Assembly (NCBI RefSeq): GCF_030409315.1
Contig: NZ_JAUFPS010000023.1
Location: forward strand, 38,817 to 102,816
From: Mucilaginibacter flavus
GTDB lineage: Bacteria; Bacteroidota; Bacteroidia; Sphingobacteriales; Sphingobacteriaceae
Length of the DNA: 64,000 bases
Direction: 5' to 3'
This document shows positions 18,736-28,280 of the stretch, piece after piece (the first letter of the stretch is position 1; the number at the start of each line of letters is the position of its first letter). The notes under the pieces were generated by a model. The model was given only the letters and a program-made list of their open reading frames with translations, made no database searches and was not told the origin of the DNA. A program made the position numbers and the translations under genes.

Positions 18736-18875
18736 TTTTTTTAATTTCAATAGCCATTGATAGCTGGCGCGACTGGTGCTCCGCCGCACTGTACACGCTT
18801 TTATTTTTACAAAAGTATGGTGTAACTATGCCTGGCTACGTGTAGTGGTAAAGGATGTTTCTGTAACTTTAAAGG

Positions 18876-19736
18876 ATGTTAAACACGCGTTTAGTTGAGC
18901 CATTTGAGGTACAGGTTATCGAAACCAATAATTGGGATCTTGCGCCGAAAGTTTATAATTTTTTTGAAATTATTTATGTGATGGAGGGCGAGGGGCTGCG
19001 GTATGTTAACGCCAATAGCATGCCTTATCGCAAGGGGAACATATTGCTTTATACCCCGCTTGATCAACGTACTTTTACGGTCGAAAAACCAAGCCGGTTT
19101 TTATATATCCGGTTTACAGATGTTGTTTTCGAGGGCTGTAGTTCGCCCGATGAGCGGGAAGCGCTGAATGTTTGGATGAAAAACCTGGAGTACTTGTTTT
19201 TTAACCACAACCATGAGGCTAATCTTTTGGTAAAAAGTGACGACGACTGCCATACAGTTAAAAGCCTCATCAAGACGATTCACGACGAATATCTGTCGAG
19301 GCAATTGCATCACGAAAAAAACATCCGGCACCTGTTACAGGTATTGCTCAATATTTTTGCCCGTAACGTTCTGCCCGATGCCCCGGCAGAACATACGCCA
19401 ACAGAACTGAGCCGGAAGAATGATTTATTAACCGGTTACATTAAAAAACATATTTATGATGCCGAAAAGTTAACTATCAATAACCTGGCTAACTTTGCCA
19501 ATTTATCAGGCTATTATGTTGGCGAATATTTTAAGAAGAATAACGGTGTCAGCATCCGCAGTTATATTCTGCAATATAAACTCTCGCTGGTAAAAGTAAG
19601 GCTGGAGTTTAGCGATCTTACCATCTCCGAAATTGCTTACGAATTAGGCTTTACTGATGAAAGTCACCTGAGTAACTTGTTTAAAAAGAATTTCCAGGAA
19701 AGCCCATCCCTGTTTAGGAAAAGGGTGAGAAGTTAA
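18876..19736 (+). CDS. AraC family transcriptional regulator
   Basis: 286 residues. A cupin-like N-terminal sensor domain (about 1-140, with EIIYVMEGEGLRYV) is followed by two helix-turn-helix units in the last 100 residues, containing INNLANFANLSGYYVGEYFKK and ISEIAYELGFTDESHLSNLFKK. It would bind DNA as an effector-responsive activator. It is divergent from the PhzF gene and its stop codon overlaps the stop of the convergent AraC gene by four bases. Confidence 0.9.
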   Translation: MLNTRLVEPFEVQVIETNNWDLAPKVYNFFEIIYVMEGEGLRYVNANSMPYRKGNILLYTPLDQRTFTVEKPSRFLYIRFTDVVFEGCSSPDEREALNVWMKNLEYLFFNHNHEANLLVKSDDDCHTVKSLIKTIHDEYLSRQLHHEKNIRHLLQVLLNIFARNVLPDAPAEHTPTELSRKNDLLTGYIKKHIYDAEKLTINNLANFANLSGYYVGEYFKKNNGVSIRSYILQYKLSLVKVRLEFSDLTISEIAYELGFTDESHLSNLFKKNFQESPSLFRKRVRS

Positions 19737-20569
19737 GTTCGAAGTATCCCTGCTACATTACTTTTCTCCACCAACTCATTGGGCGAATACCCAAACTGAT
19801 TTTTAAACGCGTATGAAAAGTGCGATAGGTTTTCAAACCCTACTTCAAGGTAAACGTCAATAGGTTTGCGCTGGTTTTGAGCTATGTGGTAGTGAGCCAG
19901 TTGCAATCGTTTCTTGGTAAGCCACTTTTGAGGTGTAGTGTTGAAGGCTTTTTTAAAATCACGCCTTAGGGTTGCAAGGCTGCGGCCGGTTAGGTAGCCA
20001 AACCTATCCAGCGTCATGTTAAACATATAGTTACGCTCCATAAACTCGGCCAGGTTTATTTTGCCCGGTTCTTCAAAATTAGCCAGCAATCCATCCACGG
20101 TTTTATCAATAGATCTTAATATGCTGATGGCTTCTTCAATTTTAATGGAGGCAATATCAGGAGGTAGACTTTCGCCCAGCTCAAAATAAGGGACCAGCGA
20201 CGAAAGGCAGCTTTGCAGTAACGGGTGTTTTGAAAATAGATATATCTTTTGCAATGCCAGTAGTTTGCCGGTTGTTTTATGCCGGGAGTAAAAATCCTTT
20301 AACCTTTCTTTAGTGAGGTGCATAGCTACAGCCTGGTGTGGCTTACCATCCTTGGGGTAATTAATAACGGTAGCTAACTGGTTGCGTGGAATAAGGAAAA
20401 TATCACCCGCATTGAAGGTGTAGGTAACATCGGCCTGGATAATTTTTGTTTCGCCCGAAATAAACCAAACCAGCATGTGGTGTTCAAACATCACCTCCGT
20501 TTTAAAAAGCCTTCCTGTAAAAAGCGAGAGTTTAATATCGGGGGTGATGTATTTTGTTTCAAATTCCAT
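19733..20569 (-). CDS. AraC family transcriptional regulator
   Basis: 278 residues starting at MEFETKYITPD; eight further in-frame codons upstream are hydrophobic and unlike the family. The N-terminal half is a cupin-type sensor with YTFNAGDIFLIPRNQ. The C-terminal HTH pair includes MTLDRFGYLTGRSLATLRR and PIDVYLEVGFENLSHFSYAFK, and the conserved end GYSPNE. It lies 75 bases after the SDR gene on the same strand, so it probably regulates that gene, whose promoter has a 22-base-spaced direct repeat. Confidence 0.9.
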   Translation of the reverse strand: MEFETKYITPDIKLSLFTGRLFKTEVMFEHHMLVWFISGETKIIQADVTYTFNAGDIFLIPRNQLATVINYPKDGKPHQAVAMHLTKERLKDFYSRHKTTGKLLALQKIYLFSKHPLLQSCLSSLVPYFELGESLPPDIASIKIEEAISILRSIDKTVDGLLANFEEPGKINLAEFMERNYMFNMTLDRFGYLTGRSLATLRRDFKKAFNTTPQKWLTKKRLQLAHYHIAQNQRKPIDVYLEVGFENLSHFSYAFKNQFGYSPNELVEKSNVAGILRT

Positions 20570-20643
20570 AACGCTGAATAGTAAAGCTAACAAAAATTAA
20601 GCAAGCCGGGCAAATACGCCGGCCTGTTTAATGGTGAATGTTA

Positions 20644-21666
20644 TTAATTTACAGCGAATGCTACGCCTGTCATTTCTTCGCTTAAAACCCAAAGTTTTAC
20701 TGCATTTGCCGCGTTTACCGAGTAGGGTTGTACACCACGTAGCGATGATGGGTCATTATAATTATGTTCGATATTTCCTTTATCCAGTTGGGCCACATCC
20801 GCGTCTTCGCAATAAACACCACCAATGTTATTTAGCTGTGCGCTGGTAGCGCACCATACTGATGTTGCGGCACCCTGCTCCACATTTTTAAGTTTTGCGG
20901 CTACTTCGGGGAAAATATCTCCATTGGCATCATGAGTGCCCATTTGTTGAAACAATGCCATGGGAGCAACTCTACCCAAATCGGTGCCGATTACCGAACC
21001 CGGATGGACCGAAAATGCCCGCACACCGAAGTTTTTCCCGATATGATCAAGCTCGACAGAAAATAAGTTATTGGCCGTTTTAGACTGGCCGTAACCTTGC
21101 AAGGTTTCATATTCGCGGTTAGTGAAATTGGGGTCATCAAAGTTGAAAGGGGCTATCTGGTGACCGTACGACGATACATTTACTACCCTGGCGCCTTTGG
21201 CATTCATTAAAGCCTGCCAAAGCCCGGCTGTTAGTTGAAAATGCCCCAGGTGATTGGTAGCAAACTGCGATTCGTACCCGCGTTTATCGCGCTGTAGCGG
21301 CACCCACATGATACCTGCATTATTAATCAGTATATCAAGCTTATCATAAGTACTCAGGAACTTGGCGGCAAAAGCATCTATAGACTCCGGCTCCATCAGA
21401 TCCATTTGTTCAATAGTTACATTCACTATACCTTGCAAATTATTTATGGCTTTGGCAACATCACGTGCAGGTACAATAACTTTTGCGCCGGCAGCAACAA
21501 AAGTTTTCACGGTTTCCAAACCGATGCCCGCGTATCCACCGGTGACAATGGCCGTTTTACCACTGAGGTCAATTCCTTTGATCACATCATGAACTGTAGA
21601 TTTTGCATCAAAGCCGGAGTTAATGGGATTTTGCAATACGCCGTTATAATTGTCTTGTAATTTCAT
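20644..21666 (-). CDS. Short-chain dehydrogenase/reductase
   Basis: 340 residues. TGGYAGIG (TGxxxGIG coenzyme loop), NNAG, catalytic Ser in VNVSSYGH and YGQSK (YxxxK) are all present, so it is a complete classical SDR, of the retinol-dehydrogenase/WW-oxidoreductase-like branch. The N-terminus carries about 35 extra residues. It is an NAD(P)-dependent oxidoreductase of unknown substrate. The AraC gene downstream on the same strand and an operator-like direct repeat upstream suggest inducible expression. Confidence 0.92.
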   Translation of the reverse strand: MKLQDNYNGVLQNPINSGFDAKSTVHDVIKGIDLSGKTAIVTGGYAGIGLETVKTFVAAGAKVIVPARDVAKAINNLQGIVNVTIEQMDLMEPESIDAFAAKFLSTYDKLDILINNAGIMWVPLQRDKRGYESQFATNHLGHFQLTAGLWQALMNAKGARVVNVSSYGHQIAPFNFDDPNFTNREYETLQGYGQSKTANNLFSVELDHIGKNFGVRAFSVHPGSVIGTDLGRVAPMALFQQMGTHDANGDIFPEVAAKLKNVEQGAATSVWCATSAQLNNIGGVYCEDADVAQLDKGNIEHNYNDPSSLRGVQPYSVNAANAVKLWVLSEEMTGVAFAVN

Positions 21667-21686
21667 TTTCTTAAATTTTGATAATA

Positions 21687-21694
21687 CAAAACTA
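21687..21694 (-). promoter_or_regulatory. -7 promoter element of the SDR gene
   Basis: On the minus strand it reads TAGTTTTG, an exact match to TAnnTTTG, 21 bases before the ATG at 21666. The direct-repeat operator lies just upstream. Confidence 0.55.
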
Positions 21695-21715
21695 CAGGCA
21701 ATAGGATAATGTCAC

Positions 21716-21751
21716 TTTGTTTAAAACGTCAAAGTGTTTTGTTTAAAACGT
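21716..21751 (-). promoter_or_regulatory. Direct-repeat operator, probable AraC-type binding site
   Basis: TTTGTTTAAAACGT occurs twice, at 21716-21729 and 21738-21751, with a start-to-start distance of 22 bases (two helix turns). A CACTTTG / CAAAGTG inverted pair (21713-21719 and 21730-21736) overlaps it. The position overlaps or precedes the -33 region of the SDR promoter, as expected for an AraC-type activator. Confidence 0.55.
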
Positions 21752-21792
21752 TAAATTTTATTGATGAATTGAATATGTCCAAGCATCTGTTA

Positions 21793-23037
21793 TCAAACCC
21801 ACAAGGCCCCAAGTGTGCATAATAATGCTACTGTCATCACTATAAACCCCAGTTTTAAAAATGACCACGCACTAACGGTTATCCCTTCGCGGCGCAGGGC
21901 TACCAACCATAATATAGTAGCCAGCGAACCGGTGATGGAAAGGTTTGGCCCCAGGTCGATGCCTATCAATATAGCACTTTTCACCATTGCTGGGACGTGT
22001 CCGGCTTGCACGGCGTTACCGGCAATAAGTCCGGCCGGTAGGTTATTCATCAGGTTGCAGCTAAATGCAGTTATGATTCCGCCGGCCCACACCGTACCAT
22101 TTAAAGAATGAGCTAAACTTTGCTGTAACAAAGTGCTGATGTTTTGAATAAGCCCGGTTTTGCCGAGCGCTTCAACAATTACAAACAGCCCCGCTACCAG
22201 CGGTAATACAGACCACGATACGCCCTTGATTACAACTACCGGGTTCTTTTTAGCGCTGATAATTACAATGGCCGAGGTAACAATACCCGTAATAGCAGTT
22301 GGCAAACCCAATTGAATATCAAATGCCGAAGAGATTAGCAGGATGGCCGCTGTAGCAGCAATGCCGATTAAGGCGGTTTTACCACCGGTAGAAAGTGTGG
22401 GGATGGTGATCTCGCTTTCTATGGCTTGTTTAAGGTTTTTGAGCTGGGTTAAATACAACATACCATAAGTTACAGCTACAGCCACTGCCGAGGGCAAGGC
22501 ATACGTATGCAACCATTGTATTAACGCCGGCATATGGCTGCCATAAATAACCAGGTTTGCCGGGTTTGATATGGGCAATATAAACGATGCTGCATTGGCT
22601 ATAAACGCGCAGATAAATAGGTAGGGTAAAGGCTTATTTACTTTGGCGGCCTTTACAGCGGCAGCTACGGCTGGCGTTAAAACGACCGCGGTGGCGTCAT
22701 TTGATAAAAATGAGGTTACCACAACACCTACTAAGTAAATCAATAAAAACAGCCGCACAGACGATCCATTAGCCATTTTGGTGGCATGCGCCGCAAGCCA
22801 GTCGAACAGTTTTTCTTCGCGGGCGGTTTCGGCCAGTAGCATCATGCCGGTTAAAAACAGGTAAACATCGGTGCCTTTGCTTGCGCCGTTTAGTCCTTCG
22901 GTGGGTGAAATCAGCCCTGCTATCAACAACACAATTGCCCCGGTTAAGGCCCAAACAAATTCGGGAACTTTAAAAGGCCGGATAATAACCCCTGCTATAG
23001 CAAAAAACGAAATGATCCAGATGGTAAGGTTCGTCAT
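21793..23037 (-). CDS. ArsB/NhaD-type anion transporter
   Basis: 414 residues with about 11 membrane helices. The first half has the ion-transporter pattern TSFLSNDATAVVLTPAV and NAASFILPISNPANLVIYG, and the second half has the repeated SCNLMNNLPAGLIAGNA and ITGSLATILWL. These motifs are those of the arsenite permease ArsB within the IT superfamily. No arsR, arsC or arsA lies nearby, so an arsenic role is possible but not supported by context. It lies 75 bases after the MFS gene on the same strand and may share its transcript. Confidence 0.85.
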   Translation of the reverse strand: MTNLTIWIISFFAIAGVIIRPFKVPEFVWALTGAIVLLIAGLISPTEGLNGASKGTDVYLFLTGMMLLAETAREEKLFDWLAAHATKMANGSSVRLFLLIYLVGVVVTSFLSNDATAVVLTPAVAAAVKAAKVNKPLPYLFICAFIANAASFILPISNPANLVIYGSHMPALIQWLHTYALPSAVAVAVTYGMLYLTQLKNLKQAIESEITIPTLSTGGKTALIGIAATAAILLISSAFDIQLGLPTAITGIVTSAIVIISAKKNPVVVIKGVSWSVLPLVAGLFVIVEALGKTGLIQNISTLLQQSLAHSLNGTVWAGGIITAFSCNLMNNLPAGLIAGNAVQAGHVPAMVKSAILIGIDLGPNLSITGSLATILWLVALRREGITVSAWSFLKLGFIVMTVALLCTLGALWV

Positions 23038-23112
23038 TATAAATTGATAGAAAATATGCCGGCGAATTTACAAGTGTTATGATAACCTGGCTTTATGATT
23101 TGAATTTGTTTA

Positions 23113-24357
23113 TTACCATGCAGGCTTTGTTGTTTTACCGGGCTGATGATTGCAGGCTGCTTTAAGCGATGGGCCGTATAGGAGCCAAAGCAATATGGAT
23201 ACTATGGCAAAACATCCAAGGATCATAAAAGCCGAACTGTATCCAATTAATTGCGCTATCCACCCGCCTATTGCCGGGCTTAGCGCTGCTCCCAGTCCCT
23301 GAACCGTCATTACTGCACCTTGCCCTATATTTACCCTGCCGGTTCCGTTTAAAATATGGGCTACCAGGCCCGGTACCGCAACACTTTGTAAACCGGCACC
23401 TATGCCATCAAGTATTTGTACCGGGTATAAACCGGTGTGGCTTATCATATGCGCTGCAATAAAGCCCCGTGCCGGCAGCGCTATAAATGATATAAATATT
23501 ACCAGCCAGTAACCGCGTTTTTCGGCCATGCGCATGGCTATTAATGATACAATGATCATCACTACTTGTGCGATAACAATGGTCACGGCTACAAATATGG
23601 TAGGATCTCCCTGGTTATTAGCCGCGGCGGCCAGCCCATATAGCGGTAGCATAGCACCGTTGCCCAGGTGGAAACAAGCTAACGCGGCTGCTAATACAAG
23701 CAAAGGCCTGCATTTAAATAAAACCTGTAAACCGCTTGCTTTATCGTCGCTATTATCTTTTTTTGCTAAGCCACGTGCGGCATTATCATCAATAGCCTTA
23801 GCCGGAATAAGCATTACCGAAATAATAGATATAACACCGAACAAAGCGGCGAGGTAAAATATAGCAGGCATGCCAAATTTGAAACCGAGATAGCCGGATA
23901 AGGCAGCCCCCACCACATTCCCGGCATGATTGAAGGCCTGGTTATACCCGTTTTGTTTGTTAAAGCCCTTTTGCTTCACTATTCCCAAAGTAATACCAAT
24001 TACTGCCGGACCGATAGCCGAGCCTGCAACCGCTGTAGCCACCTGCGAGGCCGAAACCAGCCAGAAGTTTTGCGATATTAAAATGATGGCCGAAGCTACC
24101 GTAGTGCAAATTGCGGGAATAACAACATATAAACGTTTACGTTTGGTGGCATCTATAAGCGCCCCCGCCGGAACGGTCATGAGCATACCGGCAACGCCAC
24201 CAATGGTCATGACAGAACCAATTAAGCCGCTTTTCCAGCCATTAGCCAGTAAAAAAATACCAAGGAACGGCCCTATGCCAGCCTGCATATCGGCCATGAA
24301 AAAATTAAGTGACTGCAACGGCCACAGTACACGTTTATTGGCGATGGTATTACTCAT
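23113..24357 (-). CDS. MFS transporter
   Basis: 414 residues, 12 predicted membrane helices. The loop 2-3 signature is present in the form GALIDATKRKRLYV, with a long cytoplasmic loop in the middle (about 197-220, rich in Asp and Lys). The substrate cannot be inferred. It precedes the ArsB-type gene on the same strand, so the two may form a small export operon. Confidence 0.88.
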   Translation of the reverse strand: MSNTIANKRVLWPLQSLNFFMADMQAGIGPFLGIFLLANGWKSGLIGSVMTIGGVAGMLMTVPAGALIDATKRKRLYVVIPAICTTVASAIILISQNFWLVSASQVATAVAGSAIGPAVIGITLGIVKQKGFNKQNGYNQAFNHAGNVVGAALSGYLGFKFGMPAIFYLAALFGVISIISVMLIPAKAIDDNAARGLAKKDNSDDKASGLQVLFKCRPLLVLAAALACFHLGNGAMLPLYGLAAAANNQGDPTIFVAVTIVIAQVVMIIVSLIAMRMAEKRGYWLVIFISFIALPARGFIAAHMISHTGLYPVQILDGIGAGLQSVAVPGLVAHILNGTGRVNIGQGAVMTVQGLGAALSPAIGGWIAQLIGYSSAFMILGCFAIVSILLWLLYGPSLKAACNHQPGKTTKPAW

Positions 24358-24427
24358 TACGGCATTAAACAGCCTGGTAATAAGTAATGTTTGGTAGGTT
24401 GTATGATTTTGATTGCTTTAACAATCC

Positions 24428-24787
24428 TTAATTCAACAGCTTATTAATGGCTTTAACCAATTTATCTATATCAAATGGTTTGGGCAGGTAGGCATCGTAA
24501 TTAAAGTTGGCCAGCGAAATAGCCTGCCTGTGGTAGGCCGACATCAGGATTACCGGGATGTGTTTGGTTTCGTGGGTGCTTTTAATCATCTGGCATATTT
24601 TGCCGCCGTTCATCCCCGGTAACATATAATCGGTTAGTACCAGGTCGGGCTTGTGGGCTTTAATGGATTCAATGATATCATGGGTATGACTTAGCCCCGT
24701 AACAGCAAAATTATTAAAGCTTAAAACCGATTCAACGGTACTCAAAATATCGGCATCGTCTTCAATGATCAATATACTCTTTAACAT
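24428..24787 (-). CDS. Single-domain response regulator (CheY-like)
   Basis: 119 residues that form just one receiver domain: acidic pair EDDAD near the start, phospho-acceptor Asp in VLTDYMLPGMNGG, Ser in LMSAYH and Lys in PKPFDI. There is no output domain. It lies 51 bases after a second receiver protein on the same strand. Such proteins act as phosphate shuttles or by protein contact. No cognate kinase lies alongside. Confidence 0.9.
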   Translation of the reverse strand: MLKSILIIEDDADILSTVESVLSFNNFAVTGLSHTHDIIESIKAHKPDLVLTDYMLPGMNGGKICQMIKSTHETKHIPVILMSAYHRQAISLANFNYDAYLPKPFDIDKLVKAINKLLN

Positions 24788-24838
24788 AGTGAAAGAAGCT
24801 TAATGTTAAAATAAACACGCGGCCGCGTAATGGGGGAT

Positions 24839-25249
24839 TTACGAAACCTCAAAAATAGACTGGATTTTATCGCGGTTAATTGGCTTTGAAATAAAATCAA
24901 CCACCAAAGGGTTTAACAACGACCTGCTTCTATCTAAGTTTGATACAGATGAAGATAGCACATATATTTTACTTTTCTTTAAAGGATCTATATTCAGGCG
25001 GCTAAACTCTTCCAAAAACTGCCAGCCATTCATCATGGGCATAGTAAGGTCCAAAAATATAAAATCGGGGAAAAGATGAGGCGTGGTCCTGTTTATGCTT
25101 ATTAGCTTGTCAATGGCGCTTTGGCCATCCATACAGGTGTCGAACTTTGAATTTATCAGTACCTTCTTTAACACCGTTTCAAAAATATAATTATCAATCT
25201 CGCCATCATCTATTACTAATATATTTGATGTTATATCTTTTGGTTTCAT
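24839..25249 (-). CDS. Single-domain response regulator (Rcp1-like)
   Basis: 136 residues, a lone receiver domain with VIDDGEIDN at the start, phospho-acceptor Asp in FIFLDLTMPMMNGW, Ser in VLSSSVS and Lys in SKPINR. Length and loop pattern are those of the Rcp1-like receivers common in Bacteroidota. It precedes the CheY-like gene, so the two may be co-transcribed. Confidence 0.9.
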   Translation of the reverse strand: MKPKDITSNILVIDDGEIDNYIFETVLKKVLINSKFDTCMDGQSAIDKLISINRTTPHLFPDFIFLDLTMPMMNGWQFLEEFSRLNIDPLKKSKIYVLSSSVSNLDRSRSLLNPLVVDFISKPINRDKIQSIFEVS

Positions 25250-25811
25250 GGAAATTTAAACTAATATACTGTGAAAATGTTTATAAAAGAAAAATAAATT
25301 CCAATTACATGGTATTTTGCTTAATTAATAAGCACAAATACTATTGTATGTTAAAATGCTAATGTAAGTATGCATTTATAATTAAACAGCCCGGTATTTT
25401 AACGGTAAAACAATGGGTGTTTTAACGGGATATACAAAGCCAAAATAAATTTGAAATTGCCCATTGCGATGGTTAAAACCCTCTTTAAACCAGGCTCAAC
25501 TTTTCGGGGATTTAAAGTTCTTGCGTTCGCAAAAAGATACAACTAAGATGTTTTTTATATTTCTATCTCCCGCGAGGTTAGCGTAGCGTAACTCGTGGGT
25601 AAAGCTGGTTGAAGCCTTTGGCTTCCGGTGTTGTTAAAGCTAAAGAGCAGGCAGCTGAAAGCTGCAACTATGGTACCCCCGAGCTATAAGCTCGCGGGAG
25701 TTGTCGGTATGTATTTGTGTTTGGTGAGTTCTATAATTAAATAAGTAAATAAAATAAAATTAGGTAAGACTAATTTTATTTGTTTGATTTGCATTTTTAA
25801 AATGCAAATTC
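25250..25811. repeat. Intergenic region with a 134-bp palindromic element
   Basis: No gene. The element at 25567-25700 has the terminal pair CTCCCGCGAG / CTCGCGGGAG. Inside are imperfect pairs built on GAAGCCTTTGGCTTC (25611-25625) and GCAGCTGAAAGCTGC (about 25650-25664). The stretch 25752-25809 before the next gene holds two regulatory palindromes, listed separately. Confidence 0.7.
25752..25809 (+). promoter_or_regulatory. Two adjacent palindromes before a TonB receptor gene
   Basis: AAATAAAATTAG (25752-25763) and CTAATTTTATTT (25770-25781) are perfect 12-base arms around GTAAGA. ATTTGCATTTT (25787-25797) and AAAATGCAAAT (25799-25809) are perfect 11-base arms around one base and end two bases before the ATG. 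The first resembles metal-repressor operators containing TTAG and CTAA. The second could fold in mRNA and cover the ribosome-binding region. Confidence 0.6.
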
Positions 25812-28280
25812 ATGAAAATAAAAATACTTAGTCTTGCTTTAGTTATGTTTATGCCGATATTGGCTTTGGCTCAAAAGGGGTGTTTAAAGGGGCGGTTAAC
25901 TTCGGGGAACGATCCTTTGGCTTTTGCTACCATTACTTTGGCAGGTACAAAAAACGGTACCACGTGTAACGAGTTGGGGTATTATACCCTCGATAACATT
26001 GCCCCCGGTAATTACGAGGTTTCTTTTTCTGCCTTAGGGTACCAGGCCGAAAGCTATAAAATAACTATTGGCAAGGCACATGTTACGGTTTTAAATGCCA
26101 GCCTTAAAGAAAATTACTCCAAGCTAAATGAGGTTGTAGTTACCGGCGTATCCCGTGCTACAGAATTGCGTCGCAACCCGGTACCCATAGCGGTGATGAC
26201 CGTAAAGGAGATGAACCAAAACGTAAACAACAACATCATTGACGCCATTGTAAAAGGGGTGCCGGGAGTAAATGCTGTTACCACCGGGCCAAACATATCC
26301 AAGCCTTTTATAAGGGGATTGGGCTATAACAGGGTGCTAATCTTGTATGATGGTGTAAGGCAGGAGGGGCAGCAATGGGGCGATGAGCATGGCATCGAGA
26401 TTGATCAGTATGGCATTGGGCGTGCCGAAGTAATCAAAGGGCCTGCCAGCTTAACCTATGGCTCCGACGCCATTGCGGGTGTAATTAACCTGATCCCGGC
26501 CATCCCCCGCGGAGCCAGCGGAGTATTAAATGGCGATTATATTGCCGATTACCATACCAATAACGGCATGGTTGGTACATCGTTAGGGCTGGCCTACAAA
26601 AAAAACGACTTCACCTATACTTTCAGGGCTACAGCCAAAACGGCTCATGACTACCGGGATAAAATTGACGGCTTGGTTTATAATACCGGTTTCAGGGAGT
26701 ACAATTTATCGGGAATGGTTAGGGTTGATAAAAAATGGGGGTACTCGCAAATAGCGGCCACGCTTTATGATAACCGGCAGGAAATTCCAGATGGCAGTCG
26801 CGATTCATTAACACGACAATTTACCAAACAGGTTAGTGAAATTGCCGGCGATGATATCAAAAACCGCCCCATAGTAAGTAATGATGAATTAAACTCTTAT
26901 TCCATCGCGCCGCTGCACCAGCGTATTCAGCATTACCGGTTGTATACCCATAACCAGTTTAACCTGGGTAAAGGCAGCATTGATGTTTCCTTAGGCGGCC
27001 AGCAAAGCATCCGTAGGGAATACGATCATCCCACCTTGGCACAACAGGCGGGCTTATACGTAGTATTAAACACGCTTAATTATGATTTGAAATATAATTT
27101 CCCGGTTTTTAATGGCGTCGAAACTACCATTGGCCTCAACGGTATGTACCAGGCCAACCGTAGCAAAGCCGCCACAGATTTCCCGATACCCGATTATAAT
27201 TTATTTGATGCCGGCACATTCATCTTCGCGCGTAAAAGTTTTGGGAAGTTTGATTTATCGGGCGGTGTTAGGTATGATAACCGGCACATCAGCTGGCGCG
27301 ATTTTTATGTAGGCCCAAACCCGGCCAAGGGTCTTGAGCAGCAGGTTGAAATATCCGATACCGCCGGCGCTCACTTGCAGTTCCCGGCATTTAAACATGT
27401 TTATGAAGGTATATCGGGCAGTTTGGGTTTAACCTATAATGTTAATGAACGGCTTTTGCTTAAAGCCAACATAGCACGCGGGTATCGTGCACCAAACATT
27501 ACGGAAATAGGCTCAAATGGCCTTGATCCCGGCGCGCATATTGTGTACCTGGGCAACAGGAGCTTTAACCCTGAGTTTAGTTTGCAGGAAGATATCGGCA
27601 TTATATCCTACCTGAAAGATGCCGACCTGATAGCCGAGTTTTTTAACAACCATATTGACAATTATATTTACCAGGCCCGGCTAACAGATGCCAACGGCAA
27701 CCCCGTGGTGATTGTGCCCGGAAACAGCACCTATGAGTACCAGCAATCAAAGGCCCGGCTTTACGGTGCCGAGTTTACCGTTAACCTGCACCCCCGCGCC
27801 GTTAAATGGCTGGCCTTTAACAATAGTGTTGCCTATGTTACGGGCATCAATCAAAATAAGGAGTTGATAGCGCAATCTAAAGGCGCGGCAAAGTATCTGC
27901 CATTTATCCCTCCACTTCACATCCGTTCGGAGCTAAAAGTTACGTTGCAACGCGGATATGGTGCTTTGTCAAAAATCTATTTTAAAACCGAGGCGGATGT
28001 TTATGCCTCTCAAAACCGTTTTTACGCGTTGGATAATACAGAAACCGCGACACCCGGGTATACGCTGATTAATGTCGGTGCTGGTGCCACCATCAAACTA
28101 AAATCTCAGAAAACGTTGTGCGAGTTGTTTTTCCAGGTAGATAACCTTTTTAATACAGCCTATCAATCAAACCTTAACCGGTTAAAGTATTTTGAATATT
28201 ACAAAGCCTCGCCAAACGGAAAATTGGGTATTTATAACATTGGCAGGAATATGAGCTTTAAGGCTGTGTTTCCGTTTTAA
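25812..28280 (+). CDS. TonB-dependent outer-membrane receptor
   Basis: 822 residues. Signal peptide about 1-20 (ILALAQ), a carboxypeptidase-regulatory-like beta domain (about 22-100), the plug domain from VVVTGVSRATEL with GDEHGIEIDQYGIGRAEVIKGPASLTYGSDA split over it, then a 22-strand barrel ending in aromatic F-P-F. The type is the metal- or siderophore-uptake receptor rather than SusC (no SusD partner). The HGIE loop in the plug and the preceding palindromes suggest metal-dependent control. Substrate unknown. Its stop codon overlaps that of the convergent gene by four bases. Confidence 0.93.
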   Translation: MKIKILSLALVMFMPILALAQKGCLKGRLTSGNDPLAFATITLAGTKNGTTCNELGYYTLDNIAPGNYEVSFSALGYQAESYKITIGKAHVTVLNASLKENYSKLNEVVVTGVSRATELRRNPVPIAVMTVKEMNQNVNNNIIDAIVKGVPGVNAVTTGPNISKPFIRGLGYNRVLILYDGVRQEGQQWGDEHGIEIDQYGIGRAEVIKGPASLTYGSDAIAGVINLIPAIPRGASGVLNGDYIADYHTNNGMVGTSLGLAYKKNDFTYTFRATAKTAHDYRDKIDGLVYNTGFREYNLSGMVRVDKKWGYSQIAATLYDNRQEIPDGSRDSLTRQFTKQVSEIAGDDIKNRPIVSNDELNSYSIAPLHQRIQHYRLYTHNQFNLGKGSIDVSLGGQQSIRREYDHPTLAQQAGLYVVLNTLNYDLKYNFPVFNGVETTIGLNGMYQANRSKAATDFPIPDYNLFDAGTFIFARKSFGKFDLSGGVRYDNRHISWRDFYVGPNPAKGLEQQVEISDTAGAHLQFPAFKHVYEGISGSLGLTYNVNERLLLKANIARGYRAPNITEIGSNGLDPGAHIVYLGNRSFNPEFSLQEDIGIISYLKDADLIAEFFNNHIDNYIYQARLTDANGNPVVIVPGNSTYEYQQSKARLYGAEFTVNLHPRAVKWLAFNNSVAYVTGINQNKELIAQSKGAAKYLPFIPPLHIRSELKVTLQRGYGALSKIYFKTEADVYASQNRFYALDNTETATPGYTLINVGAGATIKLKSQKTLCELFFQVDNLFNTAYQSNLNRLKYFEYYKASPNGKLGIYNIGRNMSFKAVFPF

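Noticed and set aside
25752..25781. Firm DtxR-type operator call
   Set aside because: Only the TTAG...CTAA ends fit; the central bases do not match the known 19-base consensus, so no regulator is named.
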